NCBI RefSeq assembly: GCF_049243985.1
Contig: NC_135377.1
Location: forward strand, 71,470,145-71,534,144
DNA length: 64,000 nt
Direction of reading: 5' to 3'
Origin: Paroedura picta
Lineage: Eukaryota; Chordata; Lepidosauria; Squamata; Gekkonidae
Shown: positions 54,623-64,000 of the stretch, piece by piece
Layout: each line of letters begins with the position of its first letter
How positions within the stretch are numbered: position 1 is the stretch's first letter
Notes under the pieces: generated by a model
What the model was told of the DNA's origin: nothing
Seen by the model: only the letters and a program-made list of their open reading frames with translations
The model's database searches: none
Made by a program: the position numbers and the translations under genes

Positions 54623-55805
54623 ATGCAGGACGAAGGCAATATCTATACTGAACAGGAAGAAGGCCTGGATTGGGATCTCTCTCAGGGCGATTTGGCCGGC
54701 GCGGGCCCGTATAGCTCGGGCATGGTCAGAGCCTTGGGAGAGGCAACCCCGGGTCAGGCAGAATTCCTGGAAAGGCACATCACCGAACGCAGGCGTCTGT
54801 CGAGGTACGACCGCCTGACGGGTGATGAGCAGTGGCCTGAGCAACTGCCCCTGGGGGCGCCCAGTCAAGGGATGGCGTCCACCTTTGAGGTGCGCGAGTT
54901 GCAACAAAAACTGGAAAAGGTGACCAGCTGGCTGCAGGATGTGTCGGGACGGCTGGATCCCGAAGAGCAGCGTGAGGCGAGACGCTGGCTGCGCGAATTG
55001 CACGTAGACTTTCGCAAACCCAGTGGCCGGAGGCTGGGGGATCTTCCCACCCTGAGGGAGCGCGAGGAGGCGGCGATGACTGCCGCCGCCGAAGCCGAAG
55101 CTGCAGCCTTGGCGGCAGCGAGAGCAGCAGCGCAGTTGCAGGAGGAAGAAGACGCCGGCCTTGGTGGAGCCGATGCTGGGAGAGGAGCGGCGGCTGCCGA
55201 CGGAGCCGGGGCAGCGGACGGCGCGGCGGCTGATGCTGGTGGAGCGGCTGAGGCGGCGGCGGCGGCGAAAGCAGCGGCGGCGGCGAGAGCGGCGGCAACG
55301 GCGAGAGCAGTGGCAGGAGTTGGTCAAGGCGTTGGTCGAGGAGCGCGGGCTCCGATGGATTGGGGTCCGGGACGCCTGCCTCCCCATCTCAGAGGGGTGG
55401 AGATGCGGAGCACCTACAAGTTTAAAGCCAAGTTCTCGGGGGATCCGTCAACTTTCCCGTCGTTCCTGGTGCACCTCCAAGCCTACATGATGGACATGGG
55501 GTTCACTTTTAACGATGATGCTGAGCGCATTCGTTTCGTGGGAGAGTGCCTGGAAGGGAAGGCGGCAAAGTGGTTCATGGACCTCTATCATTACAATCCG
55601 AGGGCTGTCCGTAACTACAATCACTTCCTGAGAACCATGTGGAGCCTTTCGAAAAGGAGACGGCGGAGAAGAAACTTAAGGCCCTGAAGCAAGGGAAAAT
55701 GACGGTGGCCGAGTATGCCCGGGAATTCAAGGAACTTTCATCTGCGGTGCCGGATTGGACTGAGCCCCAGAGAGTGCATGCCTTCGTGGGGGGGCTCTCT
55801 GGAGA
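54623..55805 (+). pseudogene. gag relic of the fossil LTR element
   Basis: The N-terminal half is acidic with a coiled-coil stretch and a long Ala/Glu-rich and then Ala/Gly-rich low-complexity region. A Ty3/Gypsy capsid-type core follows (FSGDPSTFPSFLVHLQAYM; FVGECLEGKAAKWFMDLY). It is broken and incomplete. Confidence 0.75.
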
Positions 55806-56188
55806 TTTATTTATTTATTTATTTATTTATTTATATTTATATTTATATTTTTTTTATACCGCCCTTCCCTACGGCTCTGGGCAGTTTACATAAAACATTT
55901 TTCAACATTCACATAGAACACTATCAAAATCAATATCAAAATCAATATAACAATATAACAATATAACAATAACAACAACATATAAACTGAAACAATTAGA
56001 ACGGAACTTCAACAATAACATAACAATCCCTCAGTAGGTTCGGTCCCTCAGTCTGGGGGGCACCTGTAGGTGTTGTGGCTCAGTTGGCCCCACCAAATGC
56101 CTGGTGGAAGAGCTCCTTTTTGCAGGCCCTGCGGAATTGTGGAAGTTCCAGCAGGGCCCTGATCTCTTCGGGGAGCTCATTCCACCAG
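55806..56188 (-). repeat. L2 LINE 3' end
   Basis: An ATTT tail at 55806-55850, then ACCGCCCTTCCCTACGGCTC, and minus-strand MPGGMSSPKRSGPCWN and AKRSSSTRHLVGPTEP. It is inserted in or has replaced the 3' part of the LTR element. Confidence 0.75.
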
Positions 56189-56253
56189 GCATTTGGTGGG
56201 GCCGACTGAGCCACAAGACCTACAGGTGCCCCCCAGACTGAGGGACCGAACCG
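56038..56253. repeat. Foldback at the L2-satellite junction
   Basis: About 65 bases at 56038-56102 (GGTTCGGTCCCTCAGTCTGG...) return as the reverse complement at 56189-56253, enclosing 86 bases of L2 sequence. The second arm joins directly to the satellite. Confidence 0.85.
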
Positions 56254-58902
56254 TTCACTGGGTTATTATCCGTACGAAAATCCCTATTGATTTACCATTT
56301 TTTACAACGAAATAAAATGTGAAAAAAATATTTCTACATCCCATGGCCTTTCCCATCCATTTGAATATTTCTCTTACAGGTCTAACGCTTCCGAAAAACC
56401 AAAACAATGCGCACCCGGAACAATATATATGGCTAAACGAACCGTTCACTGGGTACTTAGCCACGTTAGTTTTTCTCCGACAGGTCTAACACTTCCGAAA
56501 AACCAATACAACGCCCACCCGGAACAATATATAAAGCTAAACGAACCGTTCACTGGGTACTTATCCATACGAAAATCGCTATTGTTTTACATGTTTTTAC
56601 AAGGAAATACAATGTGAAAAAAATATTTCTACATCCCATGGCCTTTCCCAGCCACTTCAGTTTTTCTCCCAGATGTCTAACACTTCCGAAAAACCAACAG
56701 AATGCCCAACGGGAACAATAAATGAAGCTAACCGAACCGTTCACTTTGTAATTATCCGTACGAAAATCCCAATCGATTTACCATTTTTTACAAGGAAATA
56801 AAATGTGAAAAAAATATTTCTACATCCCATGGCCTCTCCCAGCCACGTCAGTTTTTCTCCCACAGGTCTAATACTTCCGAAAAACCAATAGAACGCCCAC
56901 CCGGAACCATATATGAAGGTTAACGAACCGTTCACTGGGTACTTATCCGTACGAAAATCCCTATTGATTTACCAGTTTTTACAAGGAAAAAAATGTGGAA
57001 AAAATATTTCTACATCCCATGGCCTTTCCCAACCATTTAAATTTTTTTCCCACAGGTCTAACACTTCTGAAAAATCAATACAACGCCCACCCGGATCAAT
57101 ATATAAAGCTAAACGAACCGTTCACTGGGTACTTATCCGTACGAAAATCCCTATTGATGTACCATTTTTTACAAGAAAATAAAATGTGAAAAAAATATTT
57201 CTACATCCCATGGCCTTTCCCAACCATTTAAATATTTCTCTTACAGGTCTAACACTTCTGAAAAACCAAAACAATGCACACCAGGAACAATATATATGGC
57301 TAAACGAACCGTTCACTGGGTACTTATCCGTACAAAAATCGCTATTGATTTACCAGTTTTTACAAGGAAATAAAATGTGAAAAAAATATTTCTACATCCT
57401 ATGGCCTTTCCCAGCCACTTCAGTTTTTCTCCCAGAGGTCTAACACTTCTGAAAAACCAACAGAATGCCCAACGGGAACAATAAATGAAGCTAACCGAAC
57501 TGTTCACTGGTTACTTAAACGTATGAAAATTCCTATTGATTTACCTGTTTTTACAAGGAAATAAAATGTGAAAAAAATGTTTCTACATCCCATCGCCTTT
57601 CCCAACCATTTAAATATTTCTCATACAGGTCTAACACTTTCGAAAAACCAAAACAATGCGCACCCGGAACAATATATATGGCTAAACGAACCGTTCACTG
57701 GGTACTTAGACGTACGAAAATCGCTATTGATTTACCTGTTTTTACAAAGGAAATAAAATGTGAAAAAAATATTTCTACATCCCATGGCCTTTCCCAACCA
57801 TTTAAATTTTTTCCCCACAGGTCTAACTCTTCCGAAAAACCAATACAACACCCACCCGGATCAATATATAAAGCTAAACGAACCGTTCACTGGGTACTTA
57901 TCCATACGAAAATCGCTATTGATTTACATGTTTTTACAAGGAAATAAAATGTGAAAAAAATATTTCTACATCCCATGGCCTTTCCCAGCCACTTCAGTTT
58001 TTCTCCCAGAGGTCTAACACTTCCGAAAAACCAACAGAATGCCCAACGGGAACAATAAATGAAGCTAACCGAACCGTTCACTGGTTACTTAGACGTACGA
58101 AAATTCCTATTGATTTACCTGTTTTTACAAGGAATTAAAATGTGAAAAAAATGTTTCTACATCTCATGGCCTTTCCCAACCATTTAGATTTTTCTCTTAC
58201 AGGTCTAACACTTCCGAAAAACCAATACAACGCCATCCCGGAACAATATATAAAGCTAAACGAACCGTTCACTGGGTACTTAGACGTAAGAAAATCCCTA
58301 TCGATTAACCTGTTTTTACAAGGAAATAAGATGTCAAAAAAATATTTCTACATCCAATGGCCTTTCCCAACCATTTAAATTTTTCTCTTACAGGTCTAAC
58401 ACTTCCGAAAAACCCATACAACGCCCTCCCGGAACAATATATAAAGCTAAACGAACCGTTCACTGGCTACTTAGACGTACGAAAATCCCTATTGATTAAC
58501 CTGTTTTTACAAGGAAACAAAATGTGAAAAAAATATTTCTACATCCCATGGCCTTTGCCAGCCACTTCCGTTTTTCTCCCACAGGTCTAACACTTCCGAA
58601 AAACCAATACAACGCCCACCCGGAACAATATATAAAGCTAAACGAACCGTTCTCTGGGTACTTATCTGTATGAAAATTCCTATTGATTTACCAGTTTTTA
58701 CAAGGAAATAAAATGTGAAAAAATATTTCTACATCCCATGGCCTTTGCCAGCCACTTCCGTTTTTCTCCCACAGGTCTAACACTTCCGAAAAACCAATAC
58801 AACGCCCACCCGGAACAATATATAAAGCTAAACGAACCGTTCACTGGGTACTTATCCGTACGAAAATCCCTATTGATTTACCTGTTTTTACAAGGAAATA
58901 AA

Positions 58903-59186
58903 GAGCCTCTTGTGGCGCAGAGTGGTAAGGCAGCCGTCTGAAAGCTTTGCCCATGAGGCTGGGAGTTCAATCCCAGCAGCTGGCTCAAGGTTGACTCAGC
59001 CTTCCATCCTTCTGAGGTCGGTAAAATGAGTTCCCAGCTTCCTGCTGGGGGGTAAACGCTAATGACTGGGGAAGGCACTGGCAAACCACCCCGTATTGAG
59101 TCTGCCATGAAAATGCTGGAGGGCGTCACCCCAAGGGTCAGACATGACTCGGTGCTTGCACAGGGGATACCTTTACCTTTACCTTT
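58903..59186 (+). mobile_element. Sauria-type SINE in the satellite, copy 1
   Basis: tRNA-like head, BovB-like tail (GGGGATACCTTTACCTTTAC). The target duplication ACAAGGAAATAAA is satellite sequence on both sides. Confidence 0.93.
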
Positions 59187-59960
59187 ACAAGGAAATAAAA
59201 TGTGAAAAAAATATTTCTACATCCCATAGCCTTTCCCAGCCACTTCAGTTATTCTCCCACAGGTCTAACACTTCCGAAAAACCAATACAACGCCCACCCG
59301 GAACAATATATAAAGCTAAACGAACCGTTCAAAGAGTACTTATCCATACGAAAATCCCTATTGATTTACCTTTTTTACAAGAAAATAAAATGTGAAAAAA
59401 ATATTTCTACATCCCATGGCCTTTCCCAACCATTTAAATTTTTCTCTTTCAGGTCTAACACTTCTGAAAAACCAATACAACGCCCACCCGGAACAATATA
59501 GAAAGCTAAACGAACCGTTCAAAGCGTACTTATCCGTACGAAAATCCCTATTGATTTACCTGTTTTACAAGGAAATAAAATGTGAAAAAAATATTTCTAC
59601 ATCCCATGGCCTTTCCCAACCATTTAAATTTATCTCTTTCAGGTCTAACACTTCCGAAAAACCAATACAACGCCCTCCCAGATCAATATATAAAGCTAAA
59701 CGAACCGTTCTCTGGGTACTTATCTGTATGAAAATCCCTATTGATTTACCAGTTTTTACAAGGAAATAAAATGTGAAAAAATATTTCTACATCCCATGGC
59801 CTTTGCCAGCCACTTCCGTTTTTCTCCCACAGGTCTAACACTTCCGAAAAACCAATACAACGCCCACCCGGAACAATATATAAAGCTAAACGAACCGTTC
59901 ACTGGGTACTTATCCGTACGAAAATCCCTATTGATTTACCTGTTTTTACAAGGAAATAAA

Positions 59961-60244
59961 GAGCCTCTTGTGGCGCAGAGTGGTAAGGCAGCCGTCTGAA
60001 AGCTTTGCCCATGAGGCTGGGAGTTCAATCCCAGCAGCTGGCTCAAGGTTGACTCAGCCTTCCATCCTTCTGAGGTCGGTAAAATGAGTTCCCAGCTTCC
60101 TGCTGGGGGGTAAACGCTAATGACTGGGGAAGGCACTGGCAAACCACCCCGTATTGAGTCTGCCATGAAAATGCTGGAGGGCGTCACCCCAAGGGTCAGA
60201 CATGACTCGGTGCTTGCACAGGGGATACCTTTACCTTTACCTTT
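59961..60244 (+). mobile_element. Sauria-type SINE in the satellite, copy 2
   Basis: It matches copy 1 throughout and has the same flanks 1058 bases further on, so it was copied with the array, not inserted separately. Confidence 0.93.
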
Positions 60245-61399
60245 ACAAGGAAATAAAATGTGAAAAAAATATTTCTACATCCCATAGCCTTTCCCAGCCA
60301 CTTCAGTTATTCTCCCACAGGTCTAACACTTCCGAAAAACCAATACAACGCCCACCCGGAACAATATATAAAGCTAAACGAACCGTTCAAAGAGTACTTA
60401 TCCATACGAAAATCCCTATTGATTTACCTTTTTTACAAGAAAATAAAATGTGAAAAAAATATTTCTACATCCCATGGCCTTTCCCAACCATTTAAATTTT
60501 TCTCTTTCAGGTCTAACACTTCTGAAAAACCAATACAACGCCCACCCGGAACAATATATAAAGCTAAACGAACCGTTGAAAGCGTACTTATCCGTACGAA
60601 AATCCCTATTGATTTACCTGTTTTACAAGGAAATAAAATGTGAAAAAAATATTTCTACATCCCATGGCCTTTCCCAACCATTTAAATTTTTCTCTTTCAG
60701 GTCTAACACTTCCGAAAAACCAATACAACGCCCTCCCAGATCAATATATAAAGCTAAACGAACCGTTCCCTGGCTACTTAGACGTAAGAAAATCCCTATT
60801 GATTAACCTGTTTTTATAACGGAATAAAATGTGAAAAAAATATTTCTACATCCCATGGCCTTTCCCAACCATTTAAATTTTTCTCTTACAGGTATAACAC
60901 TTCCGAAAAACCAATAGAACGCCCACCCGGAACAATATATAAAGGTAAACGAACCGTTCACTTGGTAATTAACCGTACAAATATACCTATTGATTGACCA
61001 GTTTTTACAAGGAAAAAAATGTGGAAAAAATATTTCTACATCCCATGGCCTTTGCCAGCCACTTCCGTTTTTGTCCCACAGGTCTAACACTTCCGAAAAA
61101 CCAATACAACGCCCACCCGGAACAATATATAAAGCTAAACGAACCGTTCTCTGGGTACTTATCTGTATGAAAATCCCTATTGATTTACCAGTTTTTACAA
61201 GGAAATAAAATGTGAAAAAATATTTCTACATCCCATGGCCTTTGCCAGCCACTACCGTTTTTCTCCCACAGGTCTAACACTTCCGAAAAACCAATACAAC
61301 GCCCACCCGGAACAATATATAAAGCTAAACGAACCGTTCACTGGGTACTTATCCGTACGAAAATCCCTATTGATTTACCTGTTTTTACAAGGAAATAAA

Positions 61400-61683
61400 G
61401 AGCCTCTTGTGGCGCAGAGTGGTAAGGCAGCCGTCTGAAAGCTTTGCCCATGAGGCTGGGAGTTCAATCCCAGCAGCTGGCTCAAGGTTGACTCAGCCTT
61501 CCATCCTTCTGAGGTCGGTAAAATGAGTTCCCAGCTTCCTGCTGGGGGGTAAACGCTAATGACTGGGGAAGGCACTGGCAAACCACCCCGTATTGAGTCT
61601 GCCATGAAAATGCTGGAGGGCGTCACCCCAAGGGTCAGACATGACTCGGTGCTTGCACAGGGGATACCTTTACCTTTACCTTT
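61400..61683 (+). mobile_element. Sauria-type SINE in the satellite, copy 3
   Basis: Same sequence and flanks, 1439 bases after copy 2 (two more monomers). Confidence 0.93.
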
Positions 61684-62648
61684 ACAAGGAAATAAAATGT
61701 GAAAAAAATATTTCTACATCCCATAGCCTTTCCCAGCCACTTCAGTTATTCTCCCACAGGTCTAACACTTCCGAAAAACCAATACAACGCCCACCCGGAA
61801 CAATATATAAAGCTAAACGAACCGTTCAAAGAGTACTTATCCATACGAAAATCCCTATTGATTTACCTTTTTTACAAGAAAATAAAATGTGAAAAAAATA
61901 TTTCTACATCCCATGGCCTTTCCCAACCATTTAAATTTTTCTCTTTCAGGTCTAACACTTCTGAAAAACCAATACAACGCCCACCCGGAACAATATATAA
62001 AGCTAAACGAACCGTTCAAAGCGTACTTATCCGTACGAAAATCCCTATTGATTTACCTGTTTTACAAGGAAATAAAATGTGAAAAAAATATTTCTACATC
62101 CCATGGCCTTTCCCAACCATTTAAATTTTTCTCTTTCAGGTCTAACACTTCCGAAAAACCAATACAACGCCCTCCCAGATCAATATATAAAGCTAAACGA
62201 ACCGTTCCCTGGCTACTTAGACGTAAGAAAATCCCTATTGATTAACCTGTTTTTATAACGGAATAAAATGTGAAAAAAATATTTCTACATCCCATGGCCT
62301 TTCCCAACCATTTAAATTTTTCTCTTACAGGTATAACACTTCCGAAAAACCAATAGAACGCCCACCCGGAACAATATATAAAGGTAAACGAACCGTTCAC
62401 TTGGTAATTAACCGTACAAATATACCTATTGATTGACCAGTTTTTACAAGGAAAAAAATGTGGAAAAAATATTTCTACATCCCATGGCCTTTGCCAGCCA
62501 CTTCCGTTTTTGTCCCACAGGTCTAACACTTCCGAAAAACCAATACAACGCCCACCCGGAACAATATATAAAGCTAAACGAACCGTTCACTGGGTACTTA
62601 TCCGTACGAAAATCCCTATTGATTTACCAGTTTTTACAAGGAAATAAA

Positions 62649-62932
62649 GAGCCTCTTGTGGCGCAGAGTGGTAAGGCAGCCGTCTGAAAGCTTTGCCCAT
62701 GAGGCTGGGAGTTCAATTCCAGTAGCTGGCTCAAGGTTGACTCAGCCTTCCATCCTTCCGAGGTCGGTAAAATGAGTACCCATCTTCCTGCTGGGGGGTA
62801 AACGGTAATGACTGGGGAAGGCACTGGCAAACCACCCCGTATTGAGTCTGCCATGAAAACGCTGGAGGGCGTCACCCCAAGGGTCAGACATGACTCGGTG
62901 CTTGCACAGGGGATACCTTTAGCTTTACCTTT
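62649..62932 (+). mobile_element. Sauria-type SINE in the satellite, copy 4 (diverged)
   Basis: Same insertion point and flanks, but several substitutions (for example TTCAATTCCAGTAGCTGG and TTTAGCTTTACC), so it split off earlier than copies 1, 2, 3 and 5. Confidence 0.93.
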
Positions 62933-63707
62933 ACAAGGAAATAAAATGTGAAAAAAAAATTTCTACATCCCATAGCCTTTCCCAGCCACTTCAGTTTTTC
63001 TCCCACAGGTCTAACACTTCCGAAAAACCAATACAACGCCCACCCGGAACAATATATAAAGCTAAACGAACCGTTCAAAGCGTACTTATCCGTACGAAAA
63101 TCCCTATTGATTTACCTGTTTTACAAGGAAATAAAATGTGAAAAAAATATTTCTACATCCCATGGCCTTTCCCAACCATTTAAATTTTTCTCTTTCAGGT
63201 CTAACACTTCTGAAAAACCAATACAACTCCCACCCGGAACAATATATAAAGCTAAACGAACCATTCACTGGGTACTTATCCGTACGAAAATCCCTATTGG
63301 TTTACCTGTTTTTATAAGGGAATAAAATGTGAAAAAAATATTTCTACATCCCATGGCCTTTCCCAGCCACTTCCGTTTTTCTCCCACAGGTCTAACACTT
63401 CCGAAAAACCAATACAACGCCCACCCGGAACAATATATAAAGCTAAACGAACCGTTCAAAGCGTACTTATCCGTACGAAAATCCCTATTGATTTACCTGT
63501 TTTACAAGGAAATAAAATGTGAAAAAAATATTTCTACATCCCATGGCCTTTCCCAACCATTTAAATTTTTCTCTTTCAGGTCTAACACTTCCGAAAAACC
63601 AATACAACGCCCACCCGGAACAATATATAAAGCTAAACGAACCGTTCACTGGGTACTTATCCGTACGAAAATCCCTATTGATTTACCTGTTTTTACAAGG
63701 AAATAAA

Positions 63708-63991
63708 GAGCCTCTTGTGGCGCAGAGTGGTAAGGCAGCCGTCTGAAAGCTTTGCCCATGAGGCTGGGAGTTCAATCCCAGCAGCTGGCTCAAGGTTGAC
63801 TCAGCCTTCCATCCTTCTGAGGTCGGTAAAATGAGTTCCCAGCTTCCTGCTGGGGGGTAAACGCTAATGACTGGGGAAGGCACTGGCAAACCACCCCGTA
63901 TTGAGTCTGCCATGAAAATGCTGGAGGGCGTCACCCCAAGGGTCAGACATGACTCGGTGCTTGCACAGGGGATACCTTTACCTTTACCTTT
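63708..63991 (+). mobile_element. Sauria-type SINE in the satellite, copy 5
   Basis: Same as copies 1-3, 1059 bases after copy 4; its right flank reaches the window edge. Confidence 0.92.
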
Positions 63992-64000
63992 ACAAGGAAA

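Larger units (their letters stand above)
54180..55805 (+). mobile_element. Fossil LTR retrotransposon, Ty3/Gypsy-type: 5' LTR and part of gag
   Basis: A 407-base LTR (54180-54586) starts TGTCAG and ends CTGACA, with an AATAAA about 55 bases from its end. A gag-like region follows from 54623. No pol, envelope or 3' LTR is in the window; the element stops where an L2 3' end begins at about 55806. It is broken: the 3' part is missing and there is about one further break. The long open gag segment suggests moderate age. It lies next to P2's first exon. Confidence 0.8.
56254..64000 (+). repeat. Satellite array, about 191-bp monomer, with SINE-bearing higher-order units
   Basis: The monomer carries TTTCTACATCCCATGGCCTT, AGGTCTAACACTTCCGAAAA, CCAATACAACGCCCACCCGG, AACAATATATAAAGCTAAAC, GAACCGTTCACTGGGTACTT and CCGTACGAAAATCCCTATTG, then TTACAAGGAAATAAAATGTG. 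Successive monomers start 190-192 bases apart (for example 56995, 57186, 57760, 58142). The first part (56254-58900) is diverged simple array. From 58738 units repeat at 1058, 1439, 1249 and 1059 bases, each holding the same SINE. The array leaves the window at its right edge. Confidence 0.95.

Noticed and set aside
54599-55387. Minus-strand Arg/Ser/Pro-rich frames
   Set aside because: Shadows of the GC-rich repetitive gag stretch.
56255-63934. Many open frames of 60-127 codons on both strands of the satellite
   Set aside because: They repeat with the 191-base monomer, have no start context or codon pattern of genes, and come from the array itself.
58878-63934. Repeated 83-codon minus-strand frames
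   Set aside because: They are antisense readings of the SINE copies.
56254-64000. CENP-B box in the satellite
   Set aside because: TTCCG and CCCGG occur, but not in the TTCG-N4-A-N2-CGGG arrangement on either strand.

Overview
The window is vertebrate nuclear DNA, almost certainly from a squamate reptile. It holds introns with consensus splice sites, a clade B serpin cluster, and the repeat mix expected of a lizard or snake: a BovB LINE, the BovB-mobilised tRNA-derived SINE usually called Sauria SINE, L2, CR1 and L1 LINEs, MIR-type SINEs, PIF/Harbinger, hAT and TA-target DNA transposons, and a satellite array. The species cannot be fixed from the sequence alone.

Host genes (all on the minus strand). 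Two complete SERPINB1-like (leukocyte elastase inhibitor-like) genes can be traced exon by exon. Gene A has six coding exons between 143 and 18491 and would encode 372 residues. Gene B has six coding exons between 23846 and 44660 and would encode 379 residues. All exons are open, all junction phases agree, and all junctions are GT/AG. Each gene is followed upstream by a wrecked serpin of a second type. P1 (20603-21272) keeps a damaged last exon and a first exon. P2 (47927-54092) keeps a last exon, an exon 5, a truncated first exon, and an exon 4 that has been inverted. The order A, P1, B, P2 reads best as a tandem duplication of a two-gene block. Gene B has a CpG-rich promoter with a consensus 5' splice donor (about 45480-45960); the matching part is missing in front of gene A.

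Accessory DNA. A 7.6 kb PIF/Harbinger transposon (7154-14782, TAA target duplication) sits in gene A just upstream of the exon 4 acceptor. It carries a DDE transposase gene and two separate Myb/SANT-like genes, and the empty site survives in gene B. Gene B's third intron holds a nested stack: an old minus-strand L2, an L2 inserted in plus orientation, a LINE-like non-autonomous element with an 18-bp target duplication and one unrecognised ORF, and a young BovB inside that. A hAT MITE, a TA-target element, a fossil Ty3/Gypsy-type LTR with gag, and several unclassified foldback repeats are also present.

The last 7.7 kb (56254 to the end) is a tandem satellite with a monomer of about 191 bp. One SINE insertion in it has been copied at least five times with identical flanks, so the SINE is now part of a higher-order repeat.

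The host genes would encode intracellular serpins that trap serine or cysteine proteases. Both intact copies depart from the inhibitory-serpin consensus at functionally important places, so their activity is uncertain.
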